Of a DNA stretch of 64,000 bases, positions 6,455-15,593 are shown piece by piece (within the stretch, counting starts at the first letter, position 1; each line of letters begins with the position of its first letter). This DNA comes from Pseudomonadales bacterium (GTDB taxonomy: Bacteria; Pseudomonadota; Gammaproteobacteria; Pseudomonadales; Azotimanducaceae). The notes beneath the pieces are model-generated. The model did not search any database and was not told the DNA's origin. It saw only the letters and a list, made by a program, of their open reading frames with translations. Where the stretch lies: positions 1-64,000 of the forward strand of contig JAHRVQ010000015.1 of the NCBI GenBank assembly GCA_019090615.1, written 5' to 3'. The translations under genes and the position numbers were made by a program.

Positions 6455-6774
6455 AGTAACTGCCAAATTATTTTTATACTGATGGTGAATGTTGGGATAA
6501 GGTTAAGCTGATATTTGAAGCTGGTATTTGAAACTGATAATAGCGCCAAAATTAAGCGCTTACGGTCATGTCTAGTTGTTTGGTCTGGCCGTTCTAACAA
6601 GATACATTGTCGCGATGCGTTATCGCAATACGTTATCGCAATACGTTATCGCAATACGTTGTTGCGAGGCATGCTCAAGACATACTGTCAAAATATTACC
6701 GTAGGATATCGCCCATCAACCAACATTGGATGCTTTTAAGGTTGATGGGCGGCACGTTTATTGACTAAAGCCGT
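6455..6774. repeat. Intergenic region with 13-bp tandem repeat
   Basis: A 320-bp gap between the SDR stop and the ligase start. It holds three perfect copies of CGTTATCGCAATA plus a partial fourth (6618-6664), and GTTATCGCAA is itself weakly palindromic. No gene or terminator with a T-run was recognised. Confidence 0.8.
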
Positions 6775-7545
6775 TTAGCCAAGGGTAAAGCCGGCGGTCA
6801 TGGCACCATCGATAATAAATTCCGAACCGCTGGAATAACTGGCCTCATCGGAGGCTAAAAATAACGCTAATTTAGCGACATCTTCTGGTTCACCAATTCG
6901 ACCAAGGGGTACATTGGAGAAGATATTACCTTCGTTATCACCGTCCCCGCCGCTTGATGCCAGGCCAGAATCGGTGACCATCGGTGTATTAACACCACCT
7001 GGGTGAATGGAGTTAACCCGTATACCAAATTTACCCAGTTCAAGGGCGGCAACTTTAGTCATGCCGCGAACAGCAAATTTACTGGCAACATAAGCAACGC
7101 CATAGGACATGCCCACCAGCCCGTCGATGGAAGAAATGTTAACAATAGAACCGGAGCCTGCTTTCTTCATCGACTCTGCGGCTACTTTCATTCCCAGGAA
7201 TACGCCGACCTGATTAACGTTAATCACCTGCATATAGTCGCTAAGTTCGGTTTTGGTGAGTTCGCTTAGTTTTAAGATGCCGGCATTATTGATCAGGATG
7301 TTGACCGGGCCGAACTTGTCTTCAGTGGCGGCAACTACGTCATTCCATTCGTTTTCATTGCAGACATCATGATGCATATAACTGGCATTTTCACCCAGTT
7401 CAGCGGCCAGTGCCTGGCCTTCTTCATCAAGAATATCGGTCAGCATGACCTGCGCGCCTTCCGCACATAAGATGCGTGCTTCGGCAGCACCTTGCCCTCT
7501 TGCTGCACCAGTTACGATGGCAACCTTACCTGTGACTCTTCCCAT
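6775..7545 (-). CDS. SDR-family NAD(P)-dependent oxidoreductase
   Basis: A 256-aa classical short-chain dehydrogenase: the cofactor motif TGAARGQG at residues 12-19, DILDEEGQ after beta-2 (aspartate favouring NAD), the NNAG motif at about residue 86, catalytic Ser in NISSIDG and YVASK for Tyr/Lys. The C-terminus VNSIHPGGVNTPM and SGSEFIIDGAMTAG is typical of hydroxysteroid or 3-hydroxyacyl dehydrogenases. GGAGA lies about 7 nt before the ATG. It sits between a CaiB-family gene and an acyl-CoA synthetase on the same strand, so it likely oxidises a secondary alcohol in the same pathway. Confidence 0.93.
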   Translation of the reverse strand: MGRVTGKVAIVTGAARGQGAAEARILCAEGAQVMLTDILDEEGQALAAELGENASYMHHDVCNENEWNDVVAATEDKFGPVNILINNAGILKLSELTKTELSDYMQVINVNQVGVFLGMKVAAESMKKAGSGSIVNISSIDGLVGMSYGVAYVASKFAVRGMTKVAALELGKFGIRVNSIHPGGVNTPMVTDSGLASSGGDGDNEGNIFSNVPLGRIGEPEDVAKLALFLASDEASYSSGSEFIIDGAMTAGFTLG

Positions 7546-7654
7546 AATCTGTCTCCGCGATGGTTGTTTTATGGATGTTTTGGTTTTTATAGCGTGTTTT
7601 TACAGCGCGTCAGGTCGGGTGTTAATTGACCTGACGTTTGTCGCGTAAAGCTTA

Positions 7655-8806
7655 TTAAGCCTGTTTGATAACCTGGTTGTCCTGTAAATCGGCAATGCTG
7701 GCCGCATCAAAACCCCAGTCATTCAAAATCGCAGTGCTATCCTGGCCTGGTGCTGATGGCGGTTTTGAAACCTCGCAAGGTGTCTGGTCAAATCGTGGTG
7801 CGGGCGCAGGCTGTTTAACACCGGCTATATCAATGAAGGTATTTCTGGCAACGTTATGTGGGTGGTCAATACTTTCCTGCAGATTAAGTACCGGCGCGAA
7901 ACATACGTCACTGCCTTCCATAATGTCGCACCATTCTGACCTTGTTTTGGTGAGGAATATCTCGGTCAGTTTGGCTTTCATATCGGGCCATTTATCCGCA
8001 TCATGCTGCTTGGGTAGATCGGCCTCGTTGATCAGGCCAGATTTTTCGAGCATTTCCTGGTAAAATTTGGGCTCGATAGAACCAATAGAAACAAATTTGC
8101 CGTCTTTGGTGGCATAGACATTATAATAATGCGAGCCAGTATCAATGGCATTAGTGCCGCGTTCTTCGGACCATCTATCCATGCCTTTCATGCCATAAAA
8201 CATCGCCATCAGTGATGCCGATCCATCGGTCATGGCGCAGTCTACAACCTGGCCCTGGCCGGATAATTTAGCTTCGATAATACCTGCCAGAACACCCATC
8301 GCCAGATACAGTGCGCCGCCGCCGAAATCACCCACCAAATTGAGTGGATGGACCGGTATTTCGCCTTCTCGGCCAATAGCATTTAAAGCGCCGGTAATGG
8401 AAATATAATTAATATCGTGTCCAGCTGCGTGGGCTAAAGGACCATCCTGTCCCCAGCCTGTCATGCGGCCATAGACCAGTTTTGGGTTACGAGCGTGGCA
8501 AACTTCGGGTCCAAGCCCTAGCCGTTCCATTACGCCAGGGCGAAACCCTTCAGTTAATCCATCAGATTGTTCGATGAGTTTTAGCACCAGCTCTACGCCT
8601 TCTGGTTTTTTCAGGTCAACCGCAATTGAACGTCGACCGCGCATTAGTACATCTTTAGTCGGGTCGCGTTTCATACCCAGGTCAGCGGCCTGTACACGGT
8701 CGATGCGAATGACCTCGGCGCCTAGATCGGCAAGCAGCATCGCGCACATTGGTCCTGGCCCGATACCGGCAATTTCAATAATTTTTAGCGAAGAAAGTGG
8801 ACCCAT
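7655..8806 (-). CDS. CaiB/BaiF-family CoA-transferase or alpha-methylacyl-CoA racemase
   Basis: A 383-aa family III CoA-transferase fold. The start [20 protein letters not shown] and [13 protein letters not shown] are diagnostic. [19 protein letters not shown] and [12 protein letters not shown] carry the His and Asp that act in alpha-methylacyl-CoA racemase (Amacr/MCR); that subgroup also favours the GHDINYI form. Racemase activity would prepare branched 2-methylacyl-CoA for a stereospecific acyl-CoA dehydrogenase, as in sterol side-chain or isoprenoid breakdown. CoA transfer is the alternative. First gene of the minus-strand group, divergent from a thioesterase gene. Confidence 0.9.
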   Translation of the reverse strand: MGPLSSLKIIEIAGIGPGPMCAMLLADLGAEVIRIDRVQAADLGMKRDPTKDVLMRGRRSIAVDLKKPEGVELVLKLIEQSDGLTEGFRPGVMERLGLGPEVCHARNPKLVYGRMTGWGQDGPLAHAAGHDINYISITGALNAIGREGEIPVHPLNLVGDFGGGALYLAMGVLAGIIEAKLSGQGQVVDCAMTDGSASLMAMFYGMKGMDRWSEERGTNAIDTGSHYYNVYATKDGKFVSIGSIEPKFYQEMLEKSGLINEADLPKQHDADKWPDMKAKLTEIFLTKTRSEWCDIMEGSDVCFAPVLNLQESIDHPHNVARNTFIDIAGVKQPAPAPRFDQTPCEVSKPPSAPGQDSTAILNDWGFDAASIADLQDNQVIKQA

Positions 8807-8985
8807 AAAACACCCTGTCAGTTATTATTTGTTGATTAAAATACCCGGAAATACTAAATCATTTTTTATCTATTGTAAGTATCTTTACAAAAATCTTCCG
8901 TTCCAGGGCGCTGCACCTATTGTCACTTGTATTCTACAACGCTGAATGTAACTATTACGCGAAAATCTACAGGGCAACGTTGTTT

Positions 8986-9759
8986 ATGAATTTTCTTGAG
9001 ACATTTTCCGGAAAACAAATCGAATCAGGCCTCTGGTCCTTTGATCTGGAAGAGCAGTTTAACGGTGCTTTCGGCGGCACTAATGGTGGTGTATTAGCCG
9101 CTGTGACAGTCCATGTAGCGCGTCATGAATCTGGTGGTAGACGCCCAACGGCGGTAGATGCACGCTTTATCCGCGGTTTTGCCCCGGGGCCTGCAAGGGT
9201 AGAGGTCACAGCCCTTAATGTGGGTCGTACGCTGGCGGTATATAACGTCGATATTATCAGTAGTGCCGGCAAACTATGTACCCGCGCCGGCGTTACCCTG
9301 GCGGCCGCAGAGCAGCTTGCCAGCGAGGTCAGTGGTGATATAAAGCAGCAGGTACCCGATTTCTCTGCCAGCAAAGCCAAAGCCTGGCCGCATCCTGCTG
9401 GTTTTAAGGTGCCTTTGATCGATTCCTTTAAACCCGCTGCCTGCCATGATGGTTTGAAATCAATTACGCAAATTACCCTGCCCTGGGAAGAGCAAAATAC
9501 CGCAGCAGAAGCGGCTTGTGTGGTCTCTGATATTTCGGTTGGGCCGCCAGTGGGTCGTATGGTACGTGGCCGGGCCAGTATCCCCAATCCGGATTTAACC
9601 CTCAGGTTTAGCCCAGCAGCCTCCACCATTAATAAAGTTGAAGCCTGTTGCGAATTAATTGACCTGACCTTAGGCCAGGCCACTACCCGCATCGATACCT
9701 GGTGTGGCGACGAGTTGTTGGCAGTAGGGGTATCTACTACTACCTGCATTCCTCAATAA
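8986..9759 (+). CDS. Acyl-CoA thioesterase-like (double hotdog) protein
   Basis: A 257-aa protein starting at MNFLETFSGKQIESG; upstream in-frame codons lack support. It has the two-hotdog layout of the TesB/4HBT_3 thioesterase family: GAFGGTNGGVLAAVTVHV in the first half resembles the FGG-x-xxA helix of the family, followed by RPTAVDARFIRGFAPGPARVEV. The second half has LTLRFSPAASTINKVEACCELIDLTLG and WCGDELLAVGVSTTTCI. It probably hydrolyses an acyl-CoA or is a hydratase-like relative. It is divergent from the CaiB gene and precedes two hydratase genes on the plus strand. Confidence 0.8.
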   Translation: MNFLETFSGKQIESGLWSFDLEEQFNGAFGGTNGGVLAAVTVHVARHESGGRRPTAVDARFIRGFAPGPARVEVTALNVGRTLAVYNVDIISSAGKLCTRAGVTLAAAEQLASEVSGDIKQQVPDFSASKAKAWPHPAGFKVPLIDSFKPAACHDGLKSITQITLPWEEQNTAAEAACVVSDISVGPPVGRMVRGRASIPNPDLTLRFSPAASTINKVEACCELIDLTLGQATTRIDTWCGDELLAVGVSTTTCIPQ

Positions 9760-9834
9760 GTAGGACTCAATAATTAGATCTTTCTAAAAAGACCGCAATA
9801 AAACGCGCAGCTGTAAAAAGGGCGCGGTTAGAAA

Positions 9835-9851
9835 CGCACTATGTAAGTGCG
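9835..9851 (+). other. Hairpin CGCACT-ATGTA-AGTGCG
   Basis: A perfect 6-bp stem in the 214-bp gap between the thioesterase and the first hydratase. No T-run follows, so it is either a weak terminator, an operator half or an RNA hairpin. Confidence 0.3.
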
Positions 9852-9973
9852 TATGTCAACTATAAAAACACTGCATTAAAGACAAGACTTCGAACTTTTA
9901 TGCAGCTTTTATAAAAAAGTAATAACAATAAACCAACCATTAAATTAACTGGATAAGCAGGGAGTTAACAGGA

Positions 9974-10777
9974 ATGACTACATTTGGCGATTATATCAAT
10001 ATTAATGTACGCATCGAGGACTATATAGCAACGGTAGAAATGGATAACGGATCACCAAACTTTTTTGATCTGGATATGTTGGTTTCGTTGGCGGATTGTT
10101 TTGAAGACCTTGATAAGGAAGATAGCTGTCGGGTTTTGATGTTGACCTCCACGGGTAAGGCCTTTTCTGGCGGGGCTAATTTTCAGGGTGGCAGTACCAC
10201 CCCAAGAGGGCTGGATAAGTCTGGTAGAGGCCATTTATACGATGAAGCGGTACGTTTGTACTCAAATCGTAAGCCAATTGTTGGGGTGATAAATGGTGCT
10301 GCGATAGGTGGTGGTCTTGGTTTGTCATTGGTGCCTGATTTTCGTGTTGGTTGTGCAGAGTCACGCTTTGCTGCAAATTTCACTCGGCTCGGGATTCATC
10401 CTGGGTTTGGCCTGTCTTACACCCTGCCGAAGTTAATTGGCCAGCAAAATGCCAATGATATGTTTTATACCGGTCGCCGTGTTAGGGGTGAAGAAGCAAA
10501 ACAGATGGGTTTATTAGACCGCTTAGTGGCTAAAGAAGATATGCTCAGTGTTGCCACCGACATGGCGCGTGAGCTTGCTATTAGCGCGCCTCTGGCAGTG
10601 ATGTCGATCCGCGAAACAATTCGTGCGGGCTTACCTGAAGCGATCAAAACTGCCACAGACCGTGAATTAGCCGAACAAAACTGGTTGTTCAAGACTGAAG
10701 ATGCCAAAGAAGGTGTTACCGCGATGGGTGAACGTCGCGAACCGGTTTTTTCTGGTAAGTTGCCAGCAGCTAAATAG
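9974..10777 (+). CDS. Enoyl-CoA hydratase/isomerase-family protein
   Basis: A 267-aa crotonase-fold protein. The oxyanion-hole segments AFSGGANFQGG and GAAIGGGLGLSLVPDFRV are present. The region that holds the second catalytic Glu in hydratases (usually LGxxPEGG) reads LGIHPGFGLSYTLP here, so at least one of the two acidic residues is missing and the reaction may be isomerisation, C-C cleavage or another crotonase chemistry. The ATG at 9974 follows CAGGGAGTTAACAGGA, a plausible ribosome site. It precedes another hydratase and an acyl-CoA dehydrogenase on the same strand. Confidence 0.9.
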   Translation: MTTFGDYININVRIEDYIATVEMDNGSPNFFDLDMLVSLADCFEDLDKEDSCRVLMLTSTGKAFSGGANFQGGSTTPRGLDKSGRGHLYDEAVRLYSNRKPIVGVINGAAIGGGLGLSLVPDFRVGCAESRFAANFTRLGIHPGFGLSYTLPKLIGQQNANDMFYTGRRVRGEEAKQMGLLDRLVAKEDMLSVATDMARELAISAPLAVMSIRETIRAGLPEAIKTATDRELAEQNWLFKTEDAKEGVTAMGERREPVFSGKLPAAK

Positions 10778-10988
10778 TTTAACCGTGGTACCTGTTTTGT
10801 AAACGCGGCGGTTTTATCAGAACCAGGCATAGTCAATGTGAAATGCATCGACCGGTTGTGAAACGATTTATGAAGCCTAGATAAATTAATCGAAAAATAG
10901 ATTGAAAAATTAATAGAAAATTGTTCTGGCTCTATAACACTTGTATTAATAAAAGGTTATAGAGCTAGATTTACTTAGGAGAAAAATT

Positions 10989-11804
10989 GTGAAATTCGAA
11001 GAATATCAACATCTTTTATTTGACCATAATGAAAATGGCGTACTGGTGGTTACCATTAATCGACCCGATGTGATGAATGCGACTAACGCGCGATTGCATT
11101 ATGAGCTCACTCAGGTATGGGATACGATTGACCGTGATGATCGAACCAATGTCGTTGTGGTAACTGGTGCCGGACGAGCATTCTCTGCCGGTGGTGACCT
11201 TGAGTGGGTTGCAACCATGGTGGGTAACCCTGAAGGCGTCGCCATAGCGCAACGAGAAGCGGGCGATATTGTTTATAATTTGCTGAAGCTCGACAAGCCG
11301 GTTATCTCGGCAATTAATGGTGTTGCTGTAGGCGCGGGCCTGGCAATAGCGTTGATGGCGGATATCAGTGTTATGTCTGAGACTGCAAAAATAACTGACG
11401 GTCACGTTAAGTTGGGTGTAGGTGCAGGTGACCACGCAGCAATTATCTGGCCGATTTTATGTGGTATGGCGAAGGCTAAATACTATTTGATGACGGCTGA
11501 ATTTATCGATGGTATTACTGCCGAGCGTATTGGCCTGGTGAGCTTGTGCAAGCCCGTTGATGAAGTGCTCGACACTGCCATGGAAATTGCTAACAAACTG
11601 GCAGCCGGTAGCCAACCAGCTATACGTGGTACCAAACAAACCCTGAATGGCTGGATGCAGCAGGCAGCACCCATATTTGAAGCTTCATTGCGTATGGAAA
11701 TGTTGTGTTTTCTTGGCGACGATGCAAAAGAAGGTATCGCCTCGGTACGTGAAAAACGCACCCCGAACTTTCCTTCCAGTCTGGTAGGTGCTAACGATGA
11801 CTAG
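10989..11804 (+). CDS. Enoyl-CoA hydratase-family protein
   Basis: A 271-aa crotonase-fold protein with a GTG start and AGGAG 6-7 nt upstream. RAFSAGGDLEW and NGVAVGAGLAIALMADISV form the CoA and oxyanion-hole region. The catalytic segment reads KLGVGAGDHAAIIWPLLCG-like (here IWPILCGM), a variant seen in hydratases of unusual acyl-CoAs, with no PEGG motif. The stop codon region overlaps the start of the acyl-CoA dehydrogenase by 8 nt, so the two are translationally coupled and probably act on consecutive intermediates. Confidence 0.9.
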   Translation: MKFEEYQHLLFDHNENGVLVVTINRPDVMNATNARLHYELTQVWDTIDRDDRTNVVVVTGAGRAFSAGGDLEWVATMVGNPEGVAIAQREAGDIVYNLLKLDKPVISAINGVAVGAGLAIALMADISVMSETAKITDGHVKLGVGAGDHAAIIWPILCGMAKAKYYLMTAEFIDGITAERIGLVSLCKPVDEVLDTAMEIANKLAAGSQPAIRGTKQTLNGWMQQAAPIFEASLRMEMLCFLGDDAKEGIASVREKRTPNFPSSLVGANDD

Positions 11805-12972
11805 CGCAGCAGATAGTGCGGCGCTAAATCCGTTTCAGCTATCCGATGAACAGCGTTTGTTGCAGGATACGGTGCGACGTTTTGCCCGTGAAAAAGTTGC
11901 GCCCAGGGCTCAGGAGATTGATGCCAAAGCAGAATATCCTCAGGATATGTTTGATGCCCTGAAAGAGTTACAGATGTTTGCCTTACCCTTTCCCGAGGAA
12001 TATGGTGGTAGTAATAGCATTTTGAACTCGTGTATTGTAGTCGAAGAACTGGGTCGTATTTGCTACAACACGGCTTATCTACTCATTGTTCAGTGGGTGC
12101 CATTCGGCGCTATTTTGGCTGGCGGTAATGAGGCCCAGAAAGAGAAATATCTGCCTGGCCTGGCCAGTGGTGACTTACGCTCGGCTATTTCTGTGACCGA
12201 AGCTGGCGGTGGTTCTGATGTGGCGGGTATTAAAACCCGTGCCGACAAGGTTGAGGGCGGTTATCTGCTCAATGGCAGCAAGATATTTTCAACTAACGCT
12301 GCCATCGCAGATTTTGTTGTGGTCGCAGCGAAAACTGACCCCACTAAACGTCATGCTGGGGTCAGCGTTTTTATTGTCGAGAAGGGCACCAAAGGTTTTG
12401 AAGTAGGTCCATCTGAGCATAAAATTGGCTCTAGAGGCGTACCTTCTTCACCGTTGTATTTTGATGATTGTTTTATCCCGGAAGAAAACCGCCTTGGCAA
12501 AGAAGGCGAAGGTTTTGCGCTGGTGATGGAAGCATTTAACAAGAGCCGGCCTATTATTGGTGCTCGTGGTGTTGCCCTGGCGCAGGGTGCCATGGATCTT
12601 TGTGTTGATTTTGTTCGTGAGCGTGAAGCGTTTGGTCAACAGGTGAGTGATTTTCAGGGCGTTCGGTGGATGCTGGCTGATATGGCAATGCAGACGGAAG
12701 CTTCAAGGTTGCTGGTTTATAAAGCGGCTGCGGCAGTGGACGATGGTATTACTGGTAAAGCATTAGCGCCTATTGCGGCGATGGCTAAATGTTATGCGAC
12801 CGACACTGCGATGAAAGTGGCGACTGATGCATTTCAGTTATTTGGTAGCGCTGGGGTTTCTACAGCGAATCGGATCGAGCAGTATTTTCGGGATGCAAAG
12901 GTTTTGCAGATTATCGAAGGCACTAATCAGATTCAACGTAATATCATTGGTAAGAATATTGTCCAGAGCTAA
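11797..12972 (+). CDS. Acyl-CoA dehydrogenase
   Basis: A 391-aa FAD flavoprotein of the medium/short-chain acyl-CoA dehydrogenase type. AISVTEAGGGSDVAGIKTRA is the FAD/acyl-CoA motif, LNGSKIFSTNA the middle beta-domain, and QIIEGTNQIQRNIIGKNI near the C-terminus includes the catalytic-base Glu (EGT). ATG 11797 is preferred over an in-frame GTG three codons upstream because GTAGGTG stands just before it. Overlap with the preceding hydratase indicates one operon. A bidirectional terminator lies downstream. Expected to transfer electrons to ETF while forming an enoyl-CoA. Confidence 0.94.
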   Translation: MTSAADSAALNPFQLSDEQRLLQDTVRRFAREKVAPRAQEIDAKAEYPQDMFDALKELQMFALPFPEEYGGSNSILNSCIVVEELGRICYNTAYLLIVQWVPFGAILAGGNEAQKEKYLPGLASGDLRSAISVTEAGGGSDVAGIKTRADKVEGGYLLNGSKIFSTNAAIADFVVVAAKTDPTKRHAGVSVFIVEKGTKGFEVGPSEHKIGSRGVPSSPLYFDDCFIPEENRLGKEGEGFALVMEAFNKSRPIIGARGVALAQGAMDLCVDFVREREAFGQQVSDFQGVRWMLADMAMQTEASRLLVYKAAAAVDDGITGKALAPIAAMAKCYATDTAMKVATDAFQLFGSAGVSTANRIEQYFRDAKVLQIIEGTNQIQRNIIGKNIVQS

Positions 12973-13049
12973 GTGTCCAAAGCTAAACGTTCAACGTTAA
13001 GTAAAAAAGGCTATGGCTAGATTTGTTTGATGGCCGGCCTGTTAAATCT

Positions 13050-13090
13050 AAAAACCGGACTAAACCAATGTGTTTAGCCCGGTTTTTTTA
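13050..13090. terminator. Bidirectional intrinsic terminator
   Basis: A-rich arm AAAAACCGGACTAAAC, 6-nt loop, then GTTTAGCCCGGTTTTTTT. The stem is 15 bp with one mismatch, flanked by A-run and T-run, so it works on both strands. It lies between the convergent acyl-CoA dehydrogenase (ends 12972) and CoA-transferase-family gene (ends 13106). Confidence 0.9.
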
Positions 13091-13105
13091 TGCCTGCTTT
13101 TTATT

Positions 13106-14329
13106 CTACAGCTGGGCGCGTAGCTGTTCTTTGAAATCAGGATGAGCGATTTCGATCAACGCTGCTGCTCGCTCGGGTAGGGAGGCGTTTTTCAAATCGG
13201 CAATGCCGAATTCTGTGACCACCAGGTCAACGTCTGTACGTAGGGCGGTGACATTGCCCACCAGTGGTACGATACGTGAAATACTACCGCCGCGGGCAGT
13301 GGATGACATGGCAACGATGGATCGACCGCCTTTTGATACTTTCGATGCCCGCATAAAGTCAACTGAGCCACCGGTGCCAGAGATTTGTCGTACCCCGGCA
13401 ACTTCTGCATTGATTTGACCAAACAGGTCAATTTCTAGCGCTGAGTTAACGGATACAAAATTATCCAGTTGGCGGATTACACTGATATCGTGGGTATAGT
13501 TGGCGCTTCTAAATTGCACCGATTGCTCTTTTTCAAGCCAGTCCTGGATTTCTGAACTGCCAAGCGCCATACCGGTTAAGTGCAGGCCCTTGTCGATAGC
13601 CTTGCGGGCGCCATTCATATTGCCGTTGACGATTAGTCTCATGCCGCCGTCATCGATTAGGCCAGAATGCATGCCCAGGTCGTTTTTATCTAACAGGCCG
13701 CCTAGTACTGCGGCAGGGACTGCGCCAATGCCAGTTTGGATACAGTCGCCATCTTTGATCAGCGATGCAACAAAATTGCCAATGGTTTGTGATGTAGGGT
13801 CTATTTTGACCGTAGGATATATAGTTACTGGGGTGTCGCTCTTAAACAGGTAGTCGGCACTGTCGCCTACTAACAATCCGCCGATGGGGGCAACAAACGC
13901 ATCGCTGACCTCTACAATGGTTTTTTTGGCACTATTTAAGACGGCGCCAACATAGTCTATATTGGGGCCAAAGCGAAGCTCGCCGTTGGTATCTTTGGCC
14001 GCCATAAGTAGCGCAACATCAAGGTCTTTGTTGGCAAGATAGTCGTAAATAGCGCGCATTTGCATGGGGATAAACTTAACCCGGCCTTCAGCCAGCCCTG
14101 CCTCCAGGTACGGGGTCATAAAATAAGTTTCCTGACTACCACCCTGGCCAAAGGTTGATAAGTCGTGTTGATTTACCGCTGCTACGGGTTGCTGGATAAA
14201 ATGCACGTCAGAGACAAAGTCCAGTTGATCTAATAATCCCCTGGGTTCGTTGGTGGTGCCGCCGACATAGACGGTATAACCAGGTTTGATGAGTTGTTTT
14301 AGATCATCTTTTGTAATCCAATCAGCCAT
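13106..14329 (-). CDS. Acetyl-CoA hydrolase/4-hydroxybutyrate CoA-transferase-family protein
   Basis: A 407-aa member of the family I-like CoA-transferase/acetyl-CoA hydrolase group. The CoA-binding motif is GIGAVPAAV and the C-terminal signature is VVTEFGIADLKNASLPERA. The start at ATG 14329 (MADWITK) is chosen because AAGGAG lies about 7 nt upstream; the longer frame has none. In 4-hydroxybutyrate CoA-transferases the segment after the glycine motif reads LGIHTEM with the catalytic Glu; here it reads LGMHSGL, so a glycine stands where that Glu is expected. It may use another residue or a different reaction. Faces the hydratase/dehydrogenase operon across a shared terminator. Confidence 0.88.
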   Translation of the reverse strand: MADWITKDDLKQLIKPGYTVYVGGTTNEPRGLLDQLDFVSDVHFIQQPVAAVNQHDLSTFGQGGSQETYFMTPYLEAGLAEGRVKFIPMQMRAIYDYLANKDLDVALLMAAKDTNGELRFGPNIDYVGAVLNSAKKTIVEVSDAFVAPIGGLLVGDSADYLFKSDTPVTIYPTVKIDPTSQTIGNFVASLIKDGDCIQTGIGAVPAAVLGGLLDKNDLGMHSGLIDDGGMRLIVNGNMNGARKAIDKGLHLTGMALGSSEIQDWLEKEQSVQFRSANYTHDISVIRQLDNFVSVNSALEIDLFGQINAEVAGVRQISGTGGSVDFMRASKVSKGGRSIVAMSSTARGGSISRIVPLVGNVTALRTDVDLVVTEFGIADLKNASLPERAAALIEIAHPDFKEQLRAQL

Positions 14330-14611
14330 AGAAGACTCCTTAAATGGGACAAATACCACTCGCTGGGTTGGCTAGCACCCGCGGGTAATTAAGTACTGGG
14401 TAATTTACATATTGGGTAATAGATTACCAAAACCATAGAATACCAAAACCGCGACTTGATTGTTTGCTCCATTATTGTTTGCGGCGCCAGCGATATGCCA
14501 AATCAGCGCCAGGAATCAAAACCGCGCCCAGGTCGTGCGTTTGATCATAGCCATTGATCAAGTAGTATGGGGGTAAATTGGGATTCAACTTCACTATAAA
14601 CGGTTTTAATT

Positions 14612-15403
14612 ATGAAAGATAAAATTGTCTTAATAACGGGTGGCGCGCGCGGCCTGGGGGCTGCGACGGCGAAGAAAATGGCTGCTGCGGGTGCCAAAGT
14701 GCTGATCACAGATTTGTTGCAGGCAGAGTCTGAGGCGACTGTCGCCTCGATTACCAAAGCAGGCGGCGAGGCGTTTTTTTTAGAACATGATGTAACAGAT
14801 GAAGCCCGCTGGGCCGAAGTGGTTGAAGCCATTGAGGCCCGTTACGGCGGTCTTGATGTGCTGGTGAATAATGCGGGCATTGCCTCCGATGGGACGCCGC
14901 TTGCTACTATGACGCTTGAGAGCTGGCGCAGGGTGATTTCGGTGGATCTTGATAGTGTGTTTTTAGGCATCAAATATGCTATTCCGGCCATGAAAAAACG
15001 CCTTGGTGTATGGCAAGGTGGTGGTTCGATTGTCAATATCTCCTCCATCTATGGCATTGTGGGCTCTCCAGGCGCTGCTGCCTATCACGCCGCAAAGGGT
15101 GGCGTGAGACTACTCACCAAAGGGGCAGCGCTGGAGCTGGCGCCGGATAAAATCAGGGTAAATTCGGTGCATCCTGGGTTTATTGAAACCAATATGGTGA
15201 AAGAAGGGATTCGAAAAATGGCTGCGCTGGTGCCGGACATCAGTGAAAACGAAATGATGCATGAGGTTGCCCAACGTCATCCCATTGGCCGCATGGGGCT
15301 GGATACAGATATCGCCAATGCGGTATTTTATCTGGCGTCAGAAGAGTCGTCTTTTATGACCGGGTCTGAAATGGTGGTTGATGGTGGGTTTACGGCCCAG
15401 TAA
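14612..15403 (+). CDS. SDR-family oxidoreductase (tandem copy 1)
   Basis: A 263-aa classical SDR: TGGARGLG (residues 9-16), DLLQ after beta-2 with Asp for NAD, NNAG, NISSIYG and YHAAK active site, and a C-terminal SSFMTGSEMVVDGGFTAQ. It is the first of three tandem paralogues (14612-17307) followed by a BVMO gene. Compared with typical cyclopentanol or cyclohexanol dehydrogenases (such as CpnA) it has the same length and the same YxxxKGGVRL environment, so oxidation of an alicyclic alcohol to the ketone used by the BVMO is a reasonable guess. Confidence 0.92.
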   Translation: MKDKIVLITGGARGLGAATAKKMAAAGAKVLITDLLQAESEATVASITKAGGEAFFLEHDVTDEARWAEVVEAIEARYGGLDVLVNNAGIASDGTPLATMTLESWRRVISVDLDSVFLGIKYAIPAMKKRLGVWQGGGSIVNISSIYGIVGSPGAAAYHAAKGGVRLLTKGAALELAPDKIRVNSVHPGFIETNMVKEGIRKMAALVPDISENEMMHEVAQRHPIGRMGLDTDIANAVFYLASEESSFMTGSEMVVDGGFTAQ

Positions 15404-15531
15404 TTAGTGCGCCGGCTTTGCCAGCGGGTTGTCCCAGGCATTTAGACTGAGCCCGAAGCTAAGTGGCAGGGGCTAAGTGACAGGCAATAAGTGGGCAGGC
15501 CGGGCGCCAGTCCAATAACACAAAATAAATT

Positions 15532-15571
15532 GTAAATAACAAACCGTAAATAACAACCGTAAACAACAAAT
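15532..15571. repeat. 13-14 bp tandem repeat before the second SDR
   Basis: GTAAATAACAAACC, GTAAATAACAACC and GTAAACAACAAA follow one another 23 bp upstream of the second tandem SDR gene. Confidence 0.7.
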
Positions 15572-15593
15572 TTAATAAAAATAAGGGAACTGT

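Noticed and set aside
9123-9749. 208-codon minus-strand frame
   Set aside because: Shadow of the thioesterase gene; low-complexity Ser/Ala-rich translation without a family.
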